From contig JBBDMS010000021.1 of assembly GCA_040878185.1 (NCBI GenBank), positions 1 to 64,000 of the forward strand: DNA of 64,000 nt. The letters run 5' to 3'. This DNA is from JAWXBK01 sp040878185. GTDB lineage: Bacteria; Pseudomonadota; Alphaproteobacteria; Dongiales; Dongiaceae. The translations under genes were made by a program, and so were the position numbers. Shown in pieces: positions 1 to 10,305 of the stretch. The stretch's first letter is position 1; each line of letters starts with the position of its first letter. The notes below the pieces were generated by a model. The model had not been told where the DNA came from. It was given only the letters and a program-made list of their open reading frames with translations, and did not search any database.

Positions 1-341
1 ATCACCCAGCGCGGCTCGGCCATCTGGTCGTAGACCTTGCGCAAGGCCGGGGCCATCTTGTTGCACAGCGTACCGGCGACGATCATCACGTCGGATTGGC
101 GCGGGCTGCCGCGCGGCACGACGCCGAAGCGGTCGAGGTCGTAGCGCGCCATGTAGGCATGCATCATCTCGACCGCGCAGCAGGCAAGGCCGAAGGTCAT
201 CGGCCAGAGCGAACCGGTGCGGGCCCAGTTGACCAGCTTGTCGAGCTGGGCGACGACGAAGCCCTTGTCGGAGAGCTCGTCCGCGACCGCCCTCGCGACC
301 TGGTCGCGCGACGGATTTGCGATATTGGCGGTCACTCCCAT
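1..341 (-). CDS. nuoB: NADH-quinone oxidoreductase subunit B (partial, N-terminal part)
   Basis: This is the N-terminal 113 codons of NuoB, the peripheral-arm subunit of respiratory complex I that carries the N2 iron-sulfur cluster next to the quinone site. The frame reads [14 protein letters not shown] and then runs through the conserved [15 protein letters not shown] block. The paired cysteines at residues 54-55 are two of the four N2 ligands; the other two lie beyond the window edge. The conserved [15 protein letters not shown] segment follows. The ATG overlaps the 3' end of nuoA by 10 bases, which indicates translational coupling. The gene is cut by the left end of the window, and the rest of the nuo operon is expected to the left. 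Confidence 0.95.
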   Translation of the reverse strand, partial: MGVTANIANPSRDQVARAVADELSDKGFVVAQLDKLVNWARTGSLWPMTFGLACCAVEMMHAYMARYDLDRFGVVPRGSPRQSDVMIVAGTLCNKMAPALRKVYDQMAEPRWV

Positions 342-697
342 TCCAGGGCTCCCTTCCGCCACTCATAGGCGAAGCCGACGGTCAGCACGCCGAGGAAGAT
401 CATCATCGACCAGAAGCCGAATACCCCGATGTCGCCGAGCGAGATCGCCCAGGGAAACAGGAACGCCACCTCAAGGTCGAAGATGATGAACAGCAGGCTG
501 ACCAGATAGAAGCGCACGTCGAAACGGCCACGCGCATCGTCGAACGCGTCGAAGCCGCATTCGTAGGGCGACAGTTTCTGAGGGTCGGGATTCTGCTTCA
601 CCACCAGGAGCGAGGCGATTACGGCGGCAGCCGCAATTCCCACCGCAATTCCCAGAAAAATCAGGATCGGCAGATATTCCCGGAGCAGGGTTTCCAT
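332..697 (-). CDS. nuoA: NADH-quinone oxidoreductase subunit A
   Basis: NuoA is a small membrane subunit of complex I. The 121-residue protein has the family pattern: a first hydrophobic helix (about residues 8-33), the conserved segment with [20 protein letters not shown] around residues 45-65, and two further helices before a short charged C-terminus. I chose the ATG at 697, which begins METLLREY as in relatives. A TTG three codons upstream sits almost on top of the GAGG ribosome-binding sequence and is unlikely. nuoA is the first gene of the nuo operon. The roughly 220 bases between it and tRNA-Asp should hold the promoter, but I could not pick a convincing one. Confidence 0.95.
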   Translation of the reverse strand: METLLREYLPILIFLGIAVGIAAAAVIASLLVVKQNPDPQKLSPYECGFDAFDDARGRFDVRFYLVSLLFIIFDLEVAFLFPWAISLGDIGVFGFWSMMIFLGVLTVGFAYEWRKGALEWE

Positions 698-918
698 TCG
701 GGACAAATCCTCGCGCGATTACCGCGCCCGTAACTGCGTGCCGTGGGCCCGGATTCGAGCGCGCACACTATAGTGGCGCGGTGCACAGGGCGAAAGAGGC
801 AAGCGCCTCGAAAAAGCGCCGAACGCAGCCGAAAAATTGGCGTCCGAATGGTCCGGCAAACATTCTTCGGTGGATCGCCTGACCGCGACCTGACGGGCAC
901 GGATCGGAGTGAAAGAAA

Positions 919-995
<77 letters not shown>

Positions 996-1060
996 GCAAC
1001 CCCTGTAAGGCGAAGGCGCCTCATGTACTGGCCGGTCCCGGTGCTGTCAAGCGGCGGGCC

Positions 1061-1136
1061 TGGTGGGCGATGACGGGCTCGAACCGCCGACCCTCTCGGT
1101 GTAAACGAGATGCTCTACCAACTGAGCTAATCGCCC
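1061..1136 (-). tRNA. tRNA-Val (TAC)
   Basis: The reverse complement gives a 76-nt cloverleaf. The acceptor stem is GGGCGAT with ATCGCCC, the D arm has TAGCTCAG, the anticodon is TAC, the T arm has GGTTCGAGCCC, and a 3' CCA is encoded after an A discriminator. It lies 65 bases from tRNA-Asp on the same strand, so the two may be co-transcribed. Confidence 0.97.
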
Positions 1137-1255
1137 CGCCCGGCGCATACATCGTGCGACGAAACGCTCGCATCAACAAGACGGGAGCGAACAAGACTGC
1201 GCGTGGTTTCACGAACCCTCGCATCGGCACGTCGATCGCAACCCCCGAAATGCGA

Positions 1256-1277
1256 CCGGCCGCCCGAGGGCGGCCGG
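1256..1277 (-). terminator. Candidate terminator hairpin after the HU gene
   Basis: A perfect inverted repeat, CCGGCCGCCC with GGGCGGCCGG, with almost no spacer lies 26 bases past the HU stop codon. The T tract on the minus strand is poor (TCGCATTTC), so intrinsic termination is only plausible. Confidence 0.4.
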
Positions 1278-1303
1278 CCGGCGATCCCGTACCGACATGA
1301 GAA

Positions 1304-1576
1304 TCAGTTAACAGCGTCCTTGAGCGCCTTACCAGCTTTGAACTTCGGCTGCTTCGAGGCCGGAATGTCGATCGGATCGCCCGTGCGCGGGTTGCGGCCT
1401 TTGCTTGCCGCGCGCGCGGCCACTGCGAATGTTCCGAAACCGACCAGACGAACTTCGGTTCCCTTTTTCAACGAGGCGGTGATGGAATCGAAGACGCAAT
1501 CTACCGCTTTGGTAGCGTCGCTTTTTGAGAGACCTGTTTCGGTCGCGACGACACCTATGAGATCGTTCTTGTTCAC
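1304..1576 (-). CDS. hup: HU family DNA-binding protein
   Basis: This is a 90-residue HU-type nucleoid protein that binds and bends DNA as a dimer. It starts [20 protein letters not shown]. It has the conserved [20 protein letters not shown] segment leading to the beta arm, and the arm carries the hallmark RNPRTGD followed by [20 protein letters not shown]. The length equals the family norm. The order clpX-lon-hup on one strand is common in alphaproteobacteria. It is separated from lon by about 170 bases that contain a strong hairpin, so it probably has its own promoter. Confidence 0.95.
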   Translation of the reverse strand: MNKNDLIGVVATETGLSKSDATKAVDCVFDSITASLKKGTEVRLVGFGTFAVAARAASKGRNPRTGDPIDIPASKQPKFKAGKALKDAVN

Positions 1577-1712
1577 GTGATTAACCCCCCTCTCAATCGG
1601 AAAGCCTCTGCAACGGGTATGGGATCCGGTGCGGGACGAAAATTGTAGATCGTCGTTTCCGGCCCCGTCAATCGAGGAACCGCTGATTCTCGGGGCATTT
1701 CAGCGGTTCTGA

Positions 1713-1738
1713 CGGCCGCGACTCGGAGGTCGCGGCCG
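1713..1738 (-). terminator. Hairpin immediately downstream of lon
   Basis: A perfect 10-bp stem (CGGCCGCGAC with GTCGCGGCCG) and a 6-base loop begin 9 bases past the lon stop. No U-rich tract follows on the minus strand, so it may act as a weak terminator or as a 3'-end stabiliser between lon and hup. Confidence 0.45.
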
Positions 1739-1746
1739 CATGAACA

Positions 1747-4158
1747 TCAGTGGGTTACGAGCTGTGCCCGATCCTTGTCCGCCGAGTCGTCCTTCTCGAT
1801 CTTGGCGACGTCGTCGACGTCGGTCCATTCGATCGCCTCGAGCGGACGAACCAGCGCGTTCTTCAGGACATCCTCGACCGAGGCGACGGGTACGATTTTC
1901 AGGCCCCGTTTTACGTTGTCCGGGATGTCGGCAAGGTCCTTTTCGTTGTCGGCCGGGATCAGGACGATCTTGATGCCGGCACGATGGGCGGCGAGCAACT
2001 TCTCCTTGAGCCCGCCGATCGGCAGCACGCGACCGCGCAACGTGATTTCGCCGGTCATCGCAACGTCGCGATGCACTGGCACGCCGGTGAGCACCGACAC
2101 GATCGACGTGAGCATCGCAACACCGGCGGACGGACCGTCCTTCGGCGTCGCCCCTTCGGGCACGTGGACGTGGATGTCCTTGCGCTCGAAGATCGTCGGC
2201 TTGATGCCGAACGCCGCGGCACGCGCCTTCACGTAGCTCTCGGCTGCCTGCACCGACTCCTTCATCACGTCGCCAAGCTTGCCGGTCGCGCTGACCTTGC
2301 CCTTGCCGGGCAGCGTCACCGCCTCGATCGTCAGGATCTCGCCGCCGACCTCGGTCCAGGCAAGGCCCGTGGTCATGCCGACCATGTCCTCGTTCTCGAG
2401 CTCACCGAACCGGTAGCGCCGGACGCCGGCGAATTTGCCCAGATTTCGGCGGGTCACGGCGACCTTCTCGATCTGGTTCATCAGCAGTTCCTTGACCGCC
2501 TTCCGGGTCAGATTCGCGACCTCGCGCTCGAGGTTCCGGACGCCGGCCTCGCGCGTGTAGTAGCGAATCACATCGCGCAACGCTTCTTCCGAAATCGACC
2601 ACTCGCCCTTCTTCAGGCCGTGCTCGGTCATCTGTTTCGGAATCAGATGGCGCTGTGCGATCTCGACCTTCTCATCCTCGGTGTAGCCGGGGAGGCGGAT
2701 GATCTCCATACGGTCGAGCAGCGGCTGCGGCATGCGCAGCGTGTTCGCCGTCGTGAGGAACATCACGTCGGACAAGTCGTAATCGACCTCGAGATAATGA
2801 TCCTGGAACGTATTGTTCTGTTCCGGATCGAGCACCTCAAGCAGCGCCGACGACGGATCGCCGCGCCAGTCCTGACCGAGCTTGTCCACCTCGTCGAGGA
2901 GGAACAGTGGATTCGAGGACTTCGCCTTCTTCATGCCCTGGATCACCTTGCCGGGCATCGAGCCGATATAGGTACGGCGATGGCCGCGCACCTCGGCTTC
3001 GTCACGCACGCCGCCGAGCGACATGCGCACGAAATTACGGCCGGTCGCCTTGGCGACCGACTTGCCGAGCGAGGTCTTGCCGACGCCGGGCGGGCCGACG
3101 AGGCAGAGAATCGGGCCCTTGATCTTGTTCATCCGCTGCTGCACGGCGAGATACTCAAGAATCCGGTCCTTGACCTTCTCCAGGCCAAAATGATCGTCAT
3201 CCAGGACTTTCTTGGCGAGCCGGATGTCCTTCTTGATCTTGCTCGGCTTCTTCCACGGAATGGAAAGAATCCAGTCGAGATAGTTGCGCACGACCGTCGA
3301 CTCAGCCGACATCGGGCTCATGGAGCGCAGCTTCTTCAGCTCGCCCATCGCTTTCTCGCGCGCTTCCTTGCTCAGCTTGGTCTTCTTGATCTTCTCTTCG
3401 AGCTCGGCCAGTTCATCGCGGCCGTCCTCGCCCTCGCCGAGCTCTTTCTGGATCGCCTTGAGCTGCTCGTTGAGATAGTACTCGCGCTGCGTCTTCTCCA
3501 TCTGCCGCTTGACGCGACTGCGGATGCGCTTCTCGACCTGCAGCACGCCGATCTCCGCCTCCATGAAGGCGTAGATCCGCTCAAGCCGCTCGGCGACCGA
3601 ATTGATCTCCAGCAGTTCCTGCTTGTCGGCGATCTTGAGACCGAGATGCGAGGCGACGGTGTCGGCGAGCTTGCTCGGCTCCTCGATCTGGTTGATCGAG
3701 ACCAGCACCTCGGGCGGCACCTTCTTGTTGAGCTTGATGTACTGCTCGAACTGAGAGACGACCGTTCGCGCCAGCGCCTCGACCTCTTTCGGGTCCGGCA
3801 CCTGGTCTTCGAACAACTCGACCTCGGCTTCGAAGAAGTCTTCGTTGGCGGTGTATTTGAGAATACGCGCCCGCGCGGTGCCTTCGACGAGCACCTTCAC
3901 GGTGTCGTCCGGCAGCTTCAGGAGCTGCAGCACGGTACCGATCGTTCCGACGGTATAGATCTCGTCGGACTTCGGGTCGTCCTGGGCGGCGTCCTTCTGG
4001 GTGACCAGTAGAATCTGCTTGTCGTCCCGAGTCACTTCTTCAAGTGCACGAACCGATTTCTCGCGCCCTACGAAAAGCGGCACGATCATATGCGGAAAGA
4101 CCACGATGTCCCGAAGGGGAAGGATCGGCAACACCTGGCCACGCTTTTCGTCTGTCAT
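1747..4158 (-). CDS. lon: ATP-dependent protease Lon
   Basis: Lon is a homo-oligomeric cytosolic protease that unfolds and degrades damaged and regulatory proteins. The 803-residue product is close to the 784 of E. coli Lon. It has an N-terminal LON substrate-binding domain (about 8-205) and a coiled-coil region (about 220-280). The AAA+ domain has Walker [10 protein letters not shown] at 355-363 and Walker B FLLDEVDK near 419-426. The C-terminal protease domain has the Ser-Lys dyad: S677 in PKDGPSAG and K720 in GGLKEKLL. I chose the ATG at 4158 (MTDEKRGQV), which has a GAGGA ribosome site; a longer frame upstream lacks family similarity. A candidate heat-shock promoter lies between clpX and lon. 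Confidence 0.97.
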   Translation of the reverse strand: MTDEKRGQVLPILPLRDIVVFPHMIVPLFVGREKSVRALEEVTRDDKQILLVTQKDAAQDDPKSDEIYTVGTIGTVLQLLKLPDDTVKVLVEGTARARILKYTANEDFFEAEVELFEDQVPDPKEVEALARTVVSQFEQYIKLNKKVPPEVLVSINQIEEPSKLADTVASHLGLKIADKQELLEINSVAERLERIYAFMEAEIGVLQVEKRIRSRVKRQMEKTQREYYLNEQLKAIQKELGEGEDGRDELAELEEKIKKTKLSKEAREKAMGELKKLRSMSPMSAESTVVRNYLDWILSIPWKKPSKIKKDIRLAKKVLDDDHFGLEKVKDRILEYLAVQQRMNKIKGPILCLVGPPGVGKTSLGKSVAKATGRNFVRMSLGGVRDEAEVRGHRRTYIGSMPGKVIQGMKKAKSSNPLFLLDEVDKLGQDWRGDPSSALLEVLDPEQNNTFQDHYLEVDYDLSDVMFLTTANTLRMPQPLLDRMEIIRLPGYTEDEKVEIAQRHLIPKQMTEHGLKKGEWSISEEALRDVIRYYTREAGVRNLEREVANLTRKAVKELLMNQIEKVAVTRRNLGKFAGVRRYRFGELENEDMVGMTTGLAWTEVGGEILTIEAVTLPGKGKVSATGKLGDVMKESVQAAESYVKARAAAFGIKPTIFERKDIHVHVPEGATPKDGPSAGVAMLTSIVSVLTGVPVHRDVAMTGEITLRGRVLPIGGLKEKLLAAHRAGIKIVLIPADNEKDLADIPDNVKRGLKIVPVASVEDVLKNALVRPLEAIEWTDVDDVAKIEKDDSADKDRAQLVTH

Positions 4159-4222
4159 AGGTCCTCGTCGGTAAAGCGCACCGACGGAACCTTTACCGTC
4201 GGCCGCTGTTATGTGTCTCCCC

Positions 4223-4250
4223 AAATAATCACTGAGAGACCCCGTTCAAG
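4223..4250 (-). promoter_or_regulatory. Candidate sigma32 (RpoH) promoter of lon
   Basis: On the minus strand the clpX-lon spacer reads CTTGAA, and 17 bases after CTTG comes ATTATTT. This fits the alphaproteobacterial RpoH pattern CTTG-N17-CYTATNT except at the first base of the -10 element. It would start transcription about 55-60 bases before the lon ATG. Heat-shock control of lon is well known in other bacteria; its use here is inference. Confidence 0.45.
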
Positions 4251-4257
4251 GGGACGG

Positions 4258-5526
<1,269 letters not shown>

Positions 5527-5644
5527 CGGGAGGCGTTCCGTGGACGATTCATCCCTGTGGCATTCATGTTACGCATAGCCTCGGGCGGCGCACAATGGCC
5601 TAGTAGCCCGGTAAGCCGCCATTCCCGGGCAGTGGCAATGGTCT

Positions 5645-6286
5645 TTACGCGGATGCGGCAGCCTGCGACTCGACGTCGGGACGCTCGGCGACGACTTCGT
5701 CGATCAGTCCGAACTCCTTGGCCCGCTGCGGCGTCATGAAGTTGTCGCGCTCCATCGACTCCTCGATCACGGAGAGCGGCTGGCCGGTGTGGCGGCAGTA
5801 AATCTGATTCAGCCGCGCCTTGATCGCCAGGACCTCGCGCGCATGGATTTCGATGTCGGTCGCCTGACCCTGATAGCCGCCGGAGGGCTGGTGGATCATG
5901 ATTCGCGAATTCGGCAGGCTGAATCGCTTGCCCTTCGCACCGGCCGTCAGCAGCAGCGAGCCCATCGATGCGGCCATACCGATGCAGACGGTCGAGATGT
6001 CCGGCCGGATGTACTGCATGGTGTCGTACATCGCGAGACCCGAGCTGACCACGCCGCCCGGCGAGTTGATGTAAATGGCGATGTCCTTCTTCGGATTCTC
6101 GGCCTCGAGAAACAGAAGCTGCGCGCAGACCAGGCTCGAGATCGGATCGTTTACCGGCCCGACCATGAAGATGATCCGCTCCTTGAGGAGGCGCGAGTAG
6201 ATGTCGTAGGCGCGTTCGCCACGGTTGGTCTGCTCGACCACCATCGGGATCAGCGCGTTGTAATAATGTTCGACCGGGTCTCTCAT
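5645..6286 (-). CDS. clpP: ATP-dependent Clp protease proteolytic subunit ClpP
   Basis: ClpP is the serine protease chamber that works with ClpX. The 213-residue product carries the full catalytic triad: Ser107 in GMAASMGS, His132 in IMIHQPSGG and Asp181 in MERDNFM. INSPGG is at 73-78. The N-terminal [20 protein letters not shown] is typical of alphaproteobacterial ClpP. I chose the ATG at 6286 because GGAAGGAA precedes it at good spacing; an ATG eight codons upstream lacks this support. About 54 bases separate it from tig, so the two are probably co-transcribed. Confidence 0.97.
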   Translation of the reverse strand: MRDPVEHYYNALIPMVVEQTNRGERAYDIYSRLLKERIIFMVGPVNDPISSLVCAQLLFLEAENPKKDIAIYINSPGGVVSSGLAMYDTMQYIRPDISTVCIGMAASMGSLLLTAGAKGKRFSLPNSRIMIHQPSGGYQGQATDIEIHAREVLAIKARLNQIYCRHTGQPLSVIEESMERDNFMTPQRAKEFGLIDEVVAERPDVESQAAASA

Positions 6287-6340
6287 CGCTCGTTCCTTCC
6301 AGTCTTTCATCCGTCTCGTCAGGTCCGGGAGCCCGCGAGG

Positions 6341-7699
6341 TTACGCGCCGGCGCTCTCGCCACCCTCTTCTTTTGCCCCGAACTCCGCCACCAGCTCCTT
6401 CGGCGACAGCTTGCGTTCCTTCACGTCGGCCAGTTCGATGATGTGGTCGACGACCTTGTCCTCGAAGAGCGGCGCGTGAAGTTGCGCCAGCGCCTGCGGC
6501 TGGCGCTGATAATACTCCACAACCTGCTTTTCCTGTCCGGGATACTGCCTTGCCTCGGCCATGACCGCGCGGGTCAGGTCTTCCTGCGAGACTTCTATAT
6601 TGTTTACCCGGCCCACTTCTGAAAGGAGCAGGCCCAGCTTTACCCGACGCTCGGCGATATCGCGGTACTCCGTGCGGAGCTGTTCCTCGGTCTTGTCCTT
6701 GTCTTCAGCGTCGAGACGGCCGGCCTTCTGGTCGGCCTCGATCTGCCGCCAGATCGCTTCGAACTCCGTATCGACCAGTCCGGCCGGCAGCTCGAAACTG
6801 TGTTTCTCGGCGAGTTGATCGAGGAGCTGGCGCTTTATCCGCGAGCGGGTCAGCGAGCTATATTCGCGCGCCATGTGCTCGCGCACCGTCTTGCGCATTG
6901 CGTCGAGCGATTCCTGGCCGAACGACTTGGCGAACTCCTCGTTCACCTCGACCGGCTTCGGCTCGCGGATCTCCTTGATCGTCACGTCGAACTGGACGGA
7001 CTTGCCCTTCAGATGCTCGGCCGGATACTCGTCCGGGAACGTCACATCGACGACCGCCTGCTCGCCCGCATTCTTGCCGATGAGCTGGTCCTCGAAACCC
7101 GGAATGAAGCTGCCGGAACCGAGTGCGAGATGATGGTCGGTTGCGCTGCCGCCGTCGAACGGTTCGCCGTCGAGTTTGCCGACGAAATCGATCACGAGGA
7201 CATCGTCCTTCTGCGCCGGACGCGGCGATGCGATCGGCTCGGAATTGCGCTGGCGCGAGGCCATGCGCTTCAGCTCTTCCTCGACGTCTTCATCGGGGAT
7301 GTCGACCGCGATGCGCTCGAGCGCGATCGACTTGAAATCGACCGGCTGAATCTCGGGAAAGAGATCGACGCTCATCGTGTATTCGAGGTCGCCTTCCTCG
7401 GGGAACGAAACGATCTCGATCTTCGGCTGACCGGCAGCGCGCAAACCGCGTTCGTTCATCACTTTCGACGAACTGTCGGTGACCGCGCGCTCGACAACCC
7501 GGGGCATGATATTGCCGAGGAAGCGCTGCTTGAGCACCGGCATCGGAATCTTGCCCGGACGGAACCCCGGAATCTTCGCACTCTTGCCCATCTCGGCGAG
7601 CTCGGAGGCGATATCTGTCTGTAGCTGCGAAGCCGGCACCACGACCTTGTAATCGCGCCGCAGACCCTGGTTGTTCGTTTCGGTTACCTGCATATCCAT
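6341..7699 (-). CDS. tig: Trigger factor (ribosome-associated peptidyl-prolyl isomerase)
   Basis: Trigger factor binds the ribosomal exit tunnel and nascent chains. The 452-residue protein has the N-terminal ribosome-binding domain with the signature GFRPGKIP (about residues 46-53). It has a central FKBP-type PPIase domain (about 160-245, with VVIDFVGKLDGEPFDGG) and a long helical C-terminal chaperone region. The C-terminus is charged and ends EEGGESAGA. An alternative ATG lies two codons downstream of the one used (MDMQV against MQV). The neighbouring clpP and clpX are the usual partners in this order. Confidence 0.96.
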   Translation of the reverse strand: MDMQVTETNNQGLRRDYKVVVPASQLQTDIASELAEMGKSAKIPGFRPGKIPMPVLKQRFLGNIMPRVVERAVTDSSSKVMNERGLRAAGQPKIEIVSFPEEGDLEYTMSVDLFPEIQPVDFKSIALERIAVDIPDEDVEEELKRMASRQRNSEPIASPRPAQKDDVLVIDFVGKLDGEPFDGGSATDHHLALGSGSFIPGFEDQLIGKNAGEQAVVDVTFPDEYPAEHLKGKSVQFDVTIKEIREPKPVEVNEEFAKSFGQESLDAMRKTVREHMAREYSSLTRSRIKRQLLDQLAEKHSFELPAGLVDTEFEAIWRQIEADQKAGRLDAEDKDKTEEQLRTEYRDIAERRVKLGLLLSEVGRVNNIEVSQEDLTRAVMAEARQYPGQEKQVVEYYQRQPQALAQLHAPLFEDKVVDHIIELADVKERKLSPKELVAEFGAKEEGGESAGA

Positions 7700-7782
7700 C
7701 GTTCCGTCGTGATCTGGCTTTTAGCCGCGCTTCAGCGGCAGTTCCTGCGTCGGGAAGCAAAGGACAAGCGGCATTGCAGACC

Positions 7783-7867
7783 TGGTGCGGGCGGAGGGAC
7801 TTGAACCCCCACGACTTGCGTCACCAGAACCTAAATCTGGCGCGTCTACCAGTTCCGCCACGCCCGC
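7783..7867 (-). tRNA. tRNA-Leu (TAG)
   Basis: The reverse complement folds as an 85-nt class II tRNA with a long variable arm. The acceptor stem is GCGGGCG with CGCCCGC, the anticodon TAG lies in ATTTAGGTT, the T arm has GGTTCAAGTCC, and CCA is encoded. The long variable arm and TAG anticodon identify leucine. It lies 84 bases upstream of tig on the same strand. Confidence 0.97.
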
Positions 7868-7969
7868 TGCCGCCGCACCGGACGCCGAGCCCGCGCCCGA
7901 ACCGGGCCATGTAACGTACGGAACCCTGCGATACAACTGAAATCCGGCTCAGCCCCGCCGCGCAGCCGC

Positions 7970-9499
7970 CTATATCGGCCGGCCGCCAAGCCGCGCAAGA
8001 TGTCGCAATAACTCCGGCACCGCCCGGGCCAGATCTTCGGCGATCAGACCCGGTCCGTGGGCGCGGGCCGCCTCCGCCTGGAACCAACAGGCGGCCGCCG
8101 CCGCCCAGAGCGCGTTCATGCCCTGCGCCATTAACCCAAGCGCGAGGCCGGCCAGCACGTCGCCGCTGCCACCCGTCGCGAGCGTCGGCGGGCCGAGCGG
8201 GCTCAGGATCGCGGTTCCGTCCGGGGCCGCAATGACCGTGTCGACGCCTTTGAGGAGCAGGACGGCATTGCAGCGCGCCGCCGCCGCGCGGGCGCGGGTC
8301 AGGCGATCACCGCTGAGATCGGGAAACAGCCGTGCGAACTCGCCCTCGTGCGGTGTCAGCAGGCAGTTCGCATCGAGCCGGCGGAACAGCGTATCCGGCG
8401 TCTCGGCGAACAGGGTCAGCGCATCGGCATCGAAGACGCAGGGTTTGCCCGCCAGCCGCGCGATGAGAGAACGACGGCGCACCGTGTCGTCGAGACCCGC
8501 ACCCGGCCCGAGCAGCAGGGCGGTGATCCTCGGATCGCCGACCAGTCGCTCGAACGCCGCATCGTCGGGAATGGGACGCACGATCGCGCCGGGCTGATCG
8601 GCGGCGTAGATCGGCACCGCGTCGGGCGGACTTGCAATTGTCAGCAGCCCCGCGCCAACGCGACGGGCCGCGTGACCCGCCAGACGTGCCGCGCCGGTCA
8701 TGGTTGCGCCCCCCAGCAAGACTGCCTGGCCGCGCGTGTACTTGTGATCGGCGGCCCCCGGAAACGGAAACCGGTCCAGCCAGAGCCGCGGCGCGTTCAG
8801 CGCGGTCTTCGGGGCGAGCCCGGCCAGGACCGATGCGGGAAGGCCGATATCGGCGACCTCGAGCCGGCCACACAAAGACCGGCCCGGATCGAGAAAATGC
8901 CCCGGCTTGGGCCGGAAGAACGTCACCGTGAGCTGACAGCGGGCGGCAATGCCGAGCACGCGGCCGTCATCGCCTGAAATGCCGCTTGGAATGTCGATCG
9001 CCGCGCAATCGATCCCGCGTTCGATGATCGCTTCGATCAGCACGCGCGCTGCGCCATCGAGCGGCCGGTCGAGCCCGGCTCCGAACAGCCCGTCGACGAC
9101 CAGGCCCGCGCCATCGAGCGATGCAGGCTCGGGCGGCAACGCCTCGCCCCGCCAGGCGGCCGCAGCCACCGCCGCATCGCCTCGCATTCCCGCGCGCGCA
9201 TCGAGCCGGATCAGCCGGACCGGCCAACCCTGCGCCTGCAGCAGGCGGGCGACCACGAACCCGTCGCCGCCATTGTTCCCGGGTCCACACAGGACCGCGA
9301 CCGGTCGCGCCGACCAGCGCCGCATGATCGACGCCGCGACCCGAGCGCCGGCCGCCTCCATGAGCGCGATGCCGGGCATGCCGCCGGCGATCGCCAGCCG
9401 ATCGGCCTCGGCCATTTCGGCTGTGTTCAGGACGGCATGATCGTTGAAGGCGGCCGGCCTCGGGTCACCGGCGGATGGCAGCCTACCCCCGGATGCCAT
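7970..9499 (-). CDS. Bifunctional NAD(P)HX epimerase / ADP-dependent NAD(P)HX dehydratase
   Basis: This enzyme repairs hydrated NAD(P)H: the N-terminal domain interconverts R and S epimers and the C-terminal domain dehydrates the S form using ADP. In the 509-residue protein the YjeF_N domain spans about 25-225, with VLCGPGNNGGDGFVVARLL near 70-88. The ribokinase-like domain spans about 240-505, with LLLGPGAGLDD and the nucleotide-binding LATGGSGDVLAGL close to the end. The first 25 residues are poorly conserved, so the true start is uncertain, but only one later in-frame ATG exists before the domain begins (MAEADRLA). The start lies 15 bases after the aldolase gene, which suggests an operon. 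Confidence 0.92.
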   Translation of the reverse strand: MASGGRLPSAGDPRPAAFNDHAVLNTAEMAEADRLAIAGGMPGIALMEAAGARVAASIMRRWSARPVAVLCGPGNNGGDGFVVARLLQAQGWPVRLIRLDARAGMRGDAAVAAAAWRGEALPPEPASLDGAGLVVDGLFGAGLDRPLDGAARVLIEAIIERGIDCAAIDIPSGISGDDGRVLGIAARCQLTVTFFRPKPGHFLDPGRSLCGRLEVADIGLPASVLAGLAPKTALNAPRLWLDRFPFPGAADHKYTRGQAVLLGGATMTGAARLAGHAARRVGAGLLTIASPPDAVPIYAADQPGAIVRPIPDDAAFERLVGDPRITALLLGPGAGLDDTVRRRSLIARLAGKPCVFDADALTLFAETPDTLFRRLDANCLLTPHEGEFARLFPDLSGDRLTRARAAAARCNAVLLLKGVDTVIAAPDGTAILSPLGPPTLATGGSGDVLAGLALGLMAQGMNALWAAAAACWFQAEAARAHGPGLIAEDLARAVPELLRHLARLGGRPI

Positions 9500-9513
9500 C
9501 GACGGAATCCGGA

Positions 9514-10290
9514 TCAGCCCGCAGCGGGCCCGCCGCGGGCGGCGGCGACACGGCGGAGCGCGCTCTCGCGCAGCATGGCGAGATCGGCGCTGCCAATCAC
9601 CATGCGGAAGCCATCGGCGAACAGGCTGGGGGCCGGCCGCGCGGCGGTCTCGATGGTCCCGAGCCAGCGGCCCGCTTGTTTCGCAACCTGCTCGACATGA
9701 GCGATCGCCGCACGCGCATCGGGATGGTCGGGCTGGCCGAGATGGCCGAGATTGGCGGAGAGGTCGTAGGGGCCGACGAACAGCATGTCGACGCCATCCA
9801 CCGCAACGATCTGCTCGATCGCCTCGACCGCGGCGCGGGTCTCGATCTGGCAGATCAGCAGCGTCCGGTGGCGGCCTTCCGCCAGATAGGAATCGGTGTG
9901 AACGCCGTATTCCGAGGCCCGCACCACGGGCACCGCGACCCCGCGGATGCCTTCGGGCGGGAACCGGAACGCCCGGACCGCCGCCTCGGCTTCGGCGCGG
10001 CTCGAGATCACCGGGATCATGATGCCGTCGATGCCGATATCGAGCGCGCGTTTCACCATCACCGGATCGTTGGCCGCGATCCGCATCAGCGCGGCCACAC
10101 CACGGCCCTGGACCGCGATCGCCATCGCCTGCGCGGTCTCGAACCCCACGGGGCTGTGTTCGCCGTCGATCATCAGGCAGTCGTAGCCGCAGGCAGCCAG
10201 CAGATCGGCGACGACCAAGCTGCCGGCGTTGAGGAAACTGCCATAGACACCGCGCCCGGCGGCCAAAGCCGCCCGCAAATCTCTCGGCAA
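9514..10290 (-). CDS. HpcH/HpaI aldolase family protein
   Basis: This 258-residue TIM-barrel protein belongs to the HpcH/HpaI class II aldolases, which cleave 2-keto-3-deoxy or 4-hydroxy-2-oxo acids to pyruvate (or an oxo acid) and an aldehyde. Visible signatures are CLMIDGEHSPVGFE near residues 38-51, metal-ligand type segments LLICQIETRAAVEAIE and VDMLFVGPYDLSANLG, and a conserved GIRGVAVPVVRAS stretch. The start codon is TTG, supported by AAGGA 7 bases upstream. It lies 15 bases from the Sel1/SPOR gene. The exact substrate cannot be read from the sequence. Confidence 0.88.
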   Translation of the reverse strand: MPRDLRAALAAGRGVYGSFLNAGSLVVADLLAACGYDCLMIDGEHSPVGFETAQAMAIAVQGRGVAALMRIAANDPVMVKRALDIGIDGIMIPVISSRAEAEAAVRAFRFPPEGIRGVAVPVVRASEYGVHTDSYLAEGRHRTLLICQIETRAAVEAIEQIVAVDGVDMLFVGPYDLSANLGHLGQPDHPDARAAIAHVEQVAKQAGRWLGTIETAARPAPSLFADGFRMVIGSADLAMLRESALRRVAAARGGPAAG

Positions 10291-10297
10291 GATAATG

Positions 10298-10302
10298 TCC
10301 TT
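10298..10302 (-). promoter_or_regulatory. Ribosome-binding site that fixes a TTG start
   Basis: AAGGA stands 7 bases before the TTG at 10290. No in-frame ATG or GTG fits the conserved N-terminus of the aldolase, so this site decides the start. Confidence 0.75.
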
Positions 10303-10305
10303 AAA

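Noticed and set aside
1750..4011. Long open frame on the plus strand opposite lon (about 750 codons).
   Set aside because: It is the mirror of a GC-rich coding gene: the composition is Leu/Arg/Asp/His-rich, there is no ribosome site and no recognisable domain, and lon on the other strand is certain.
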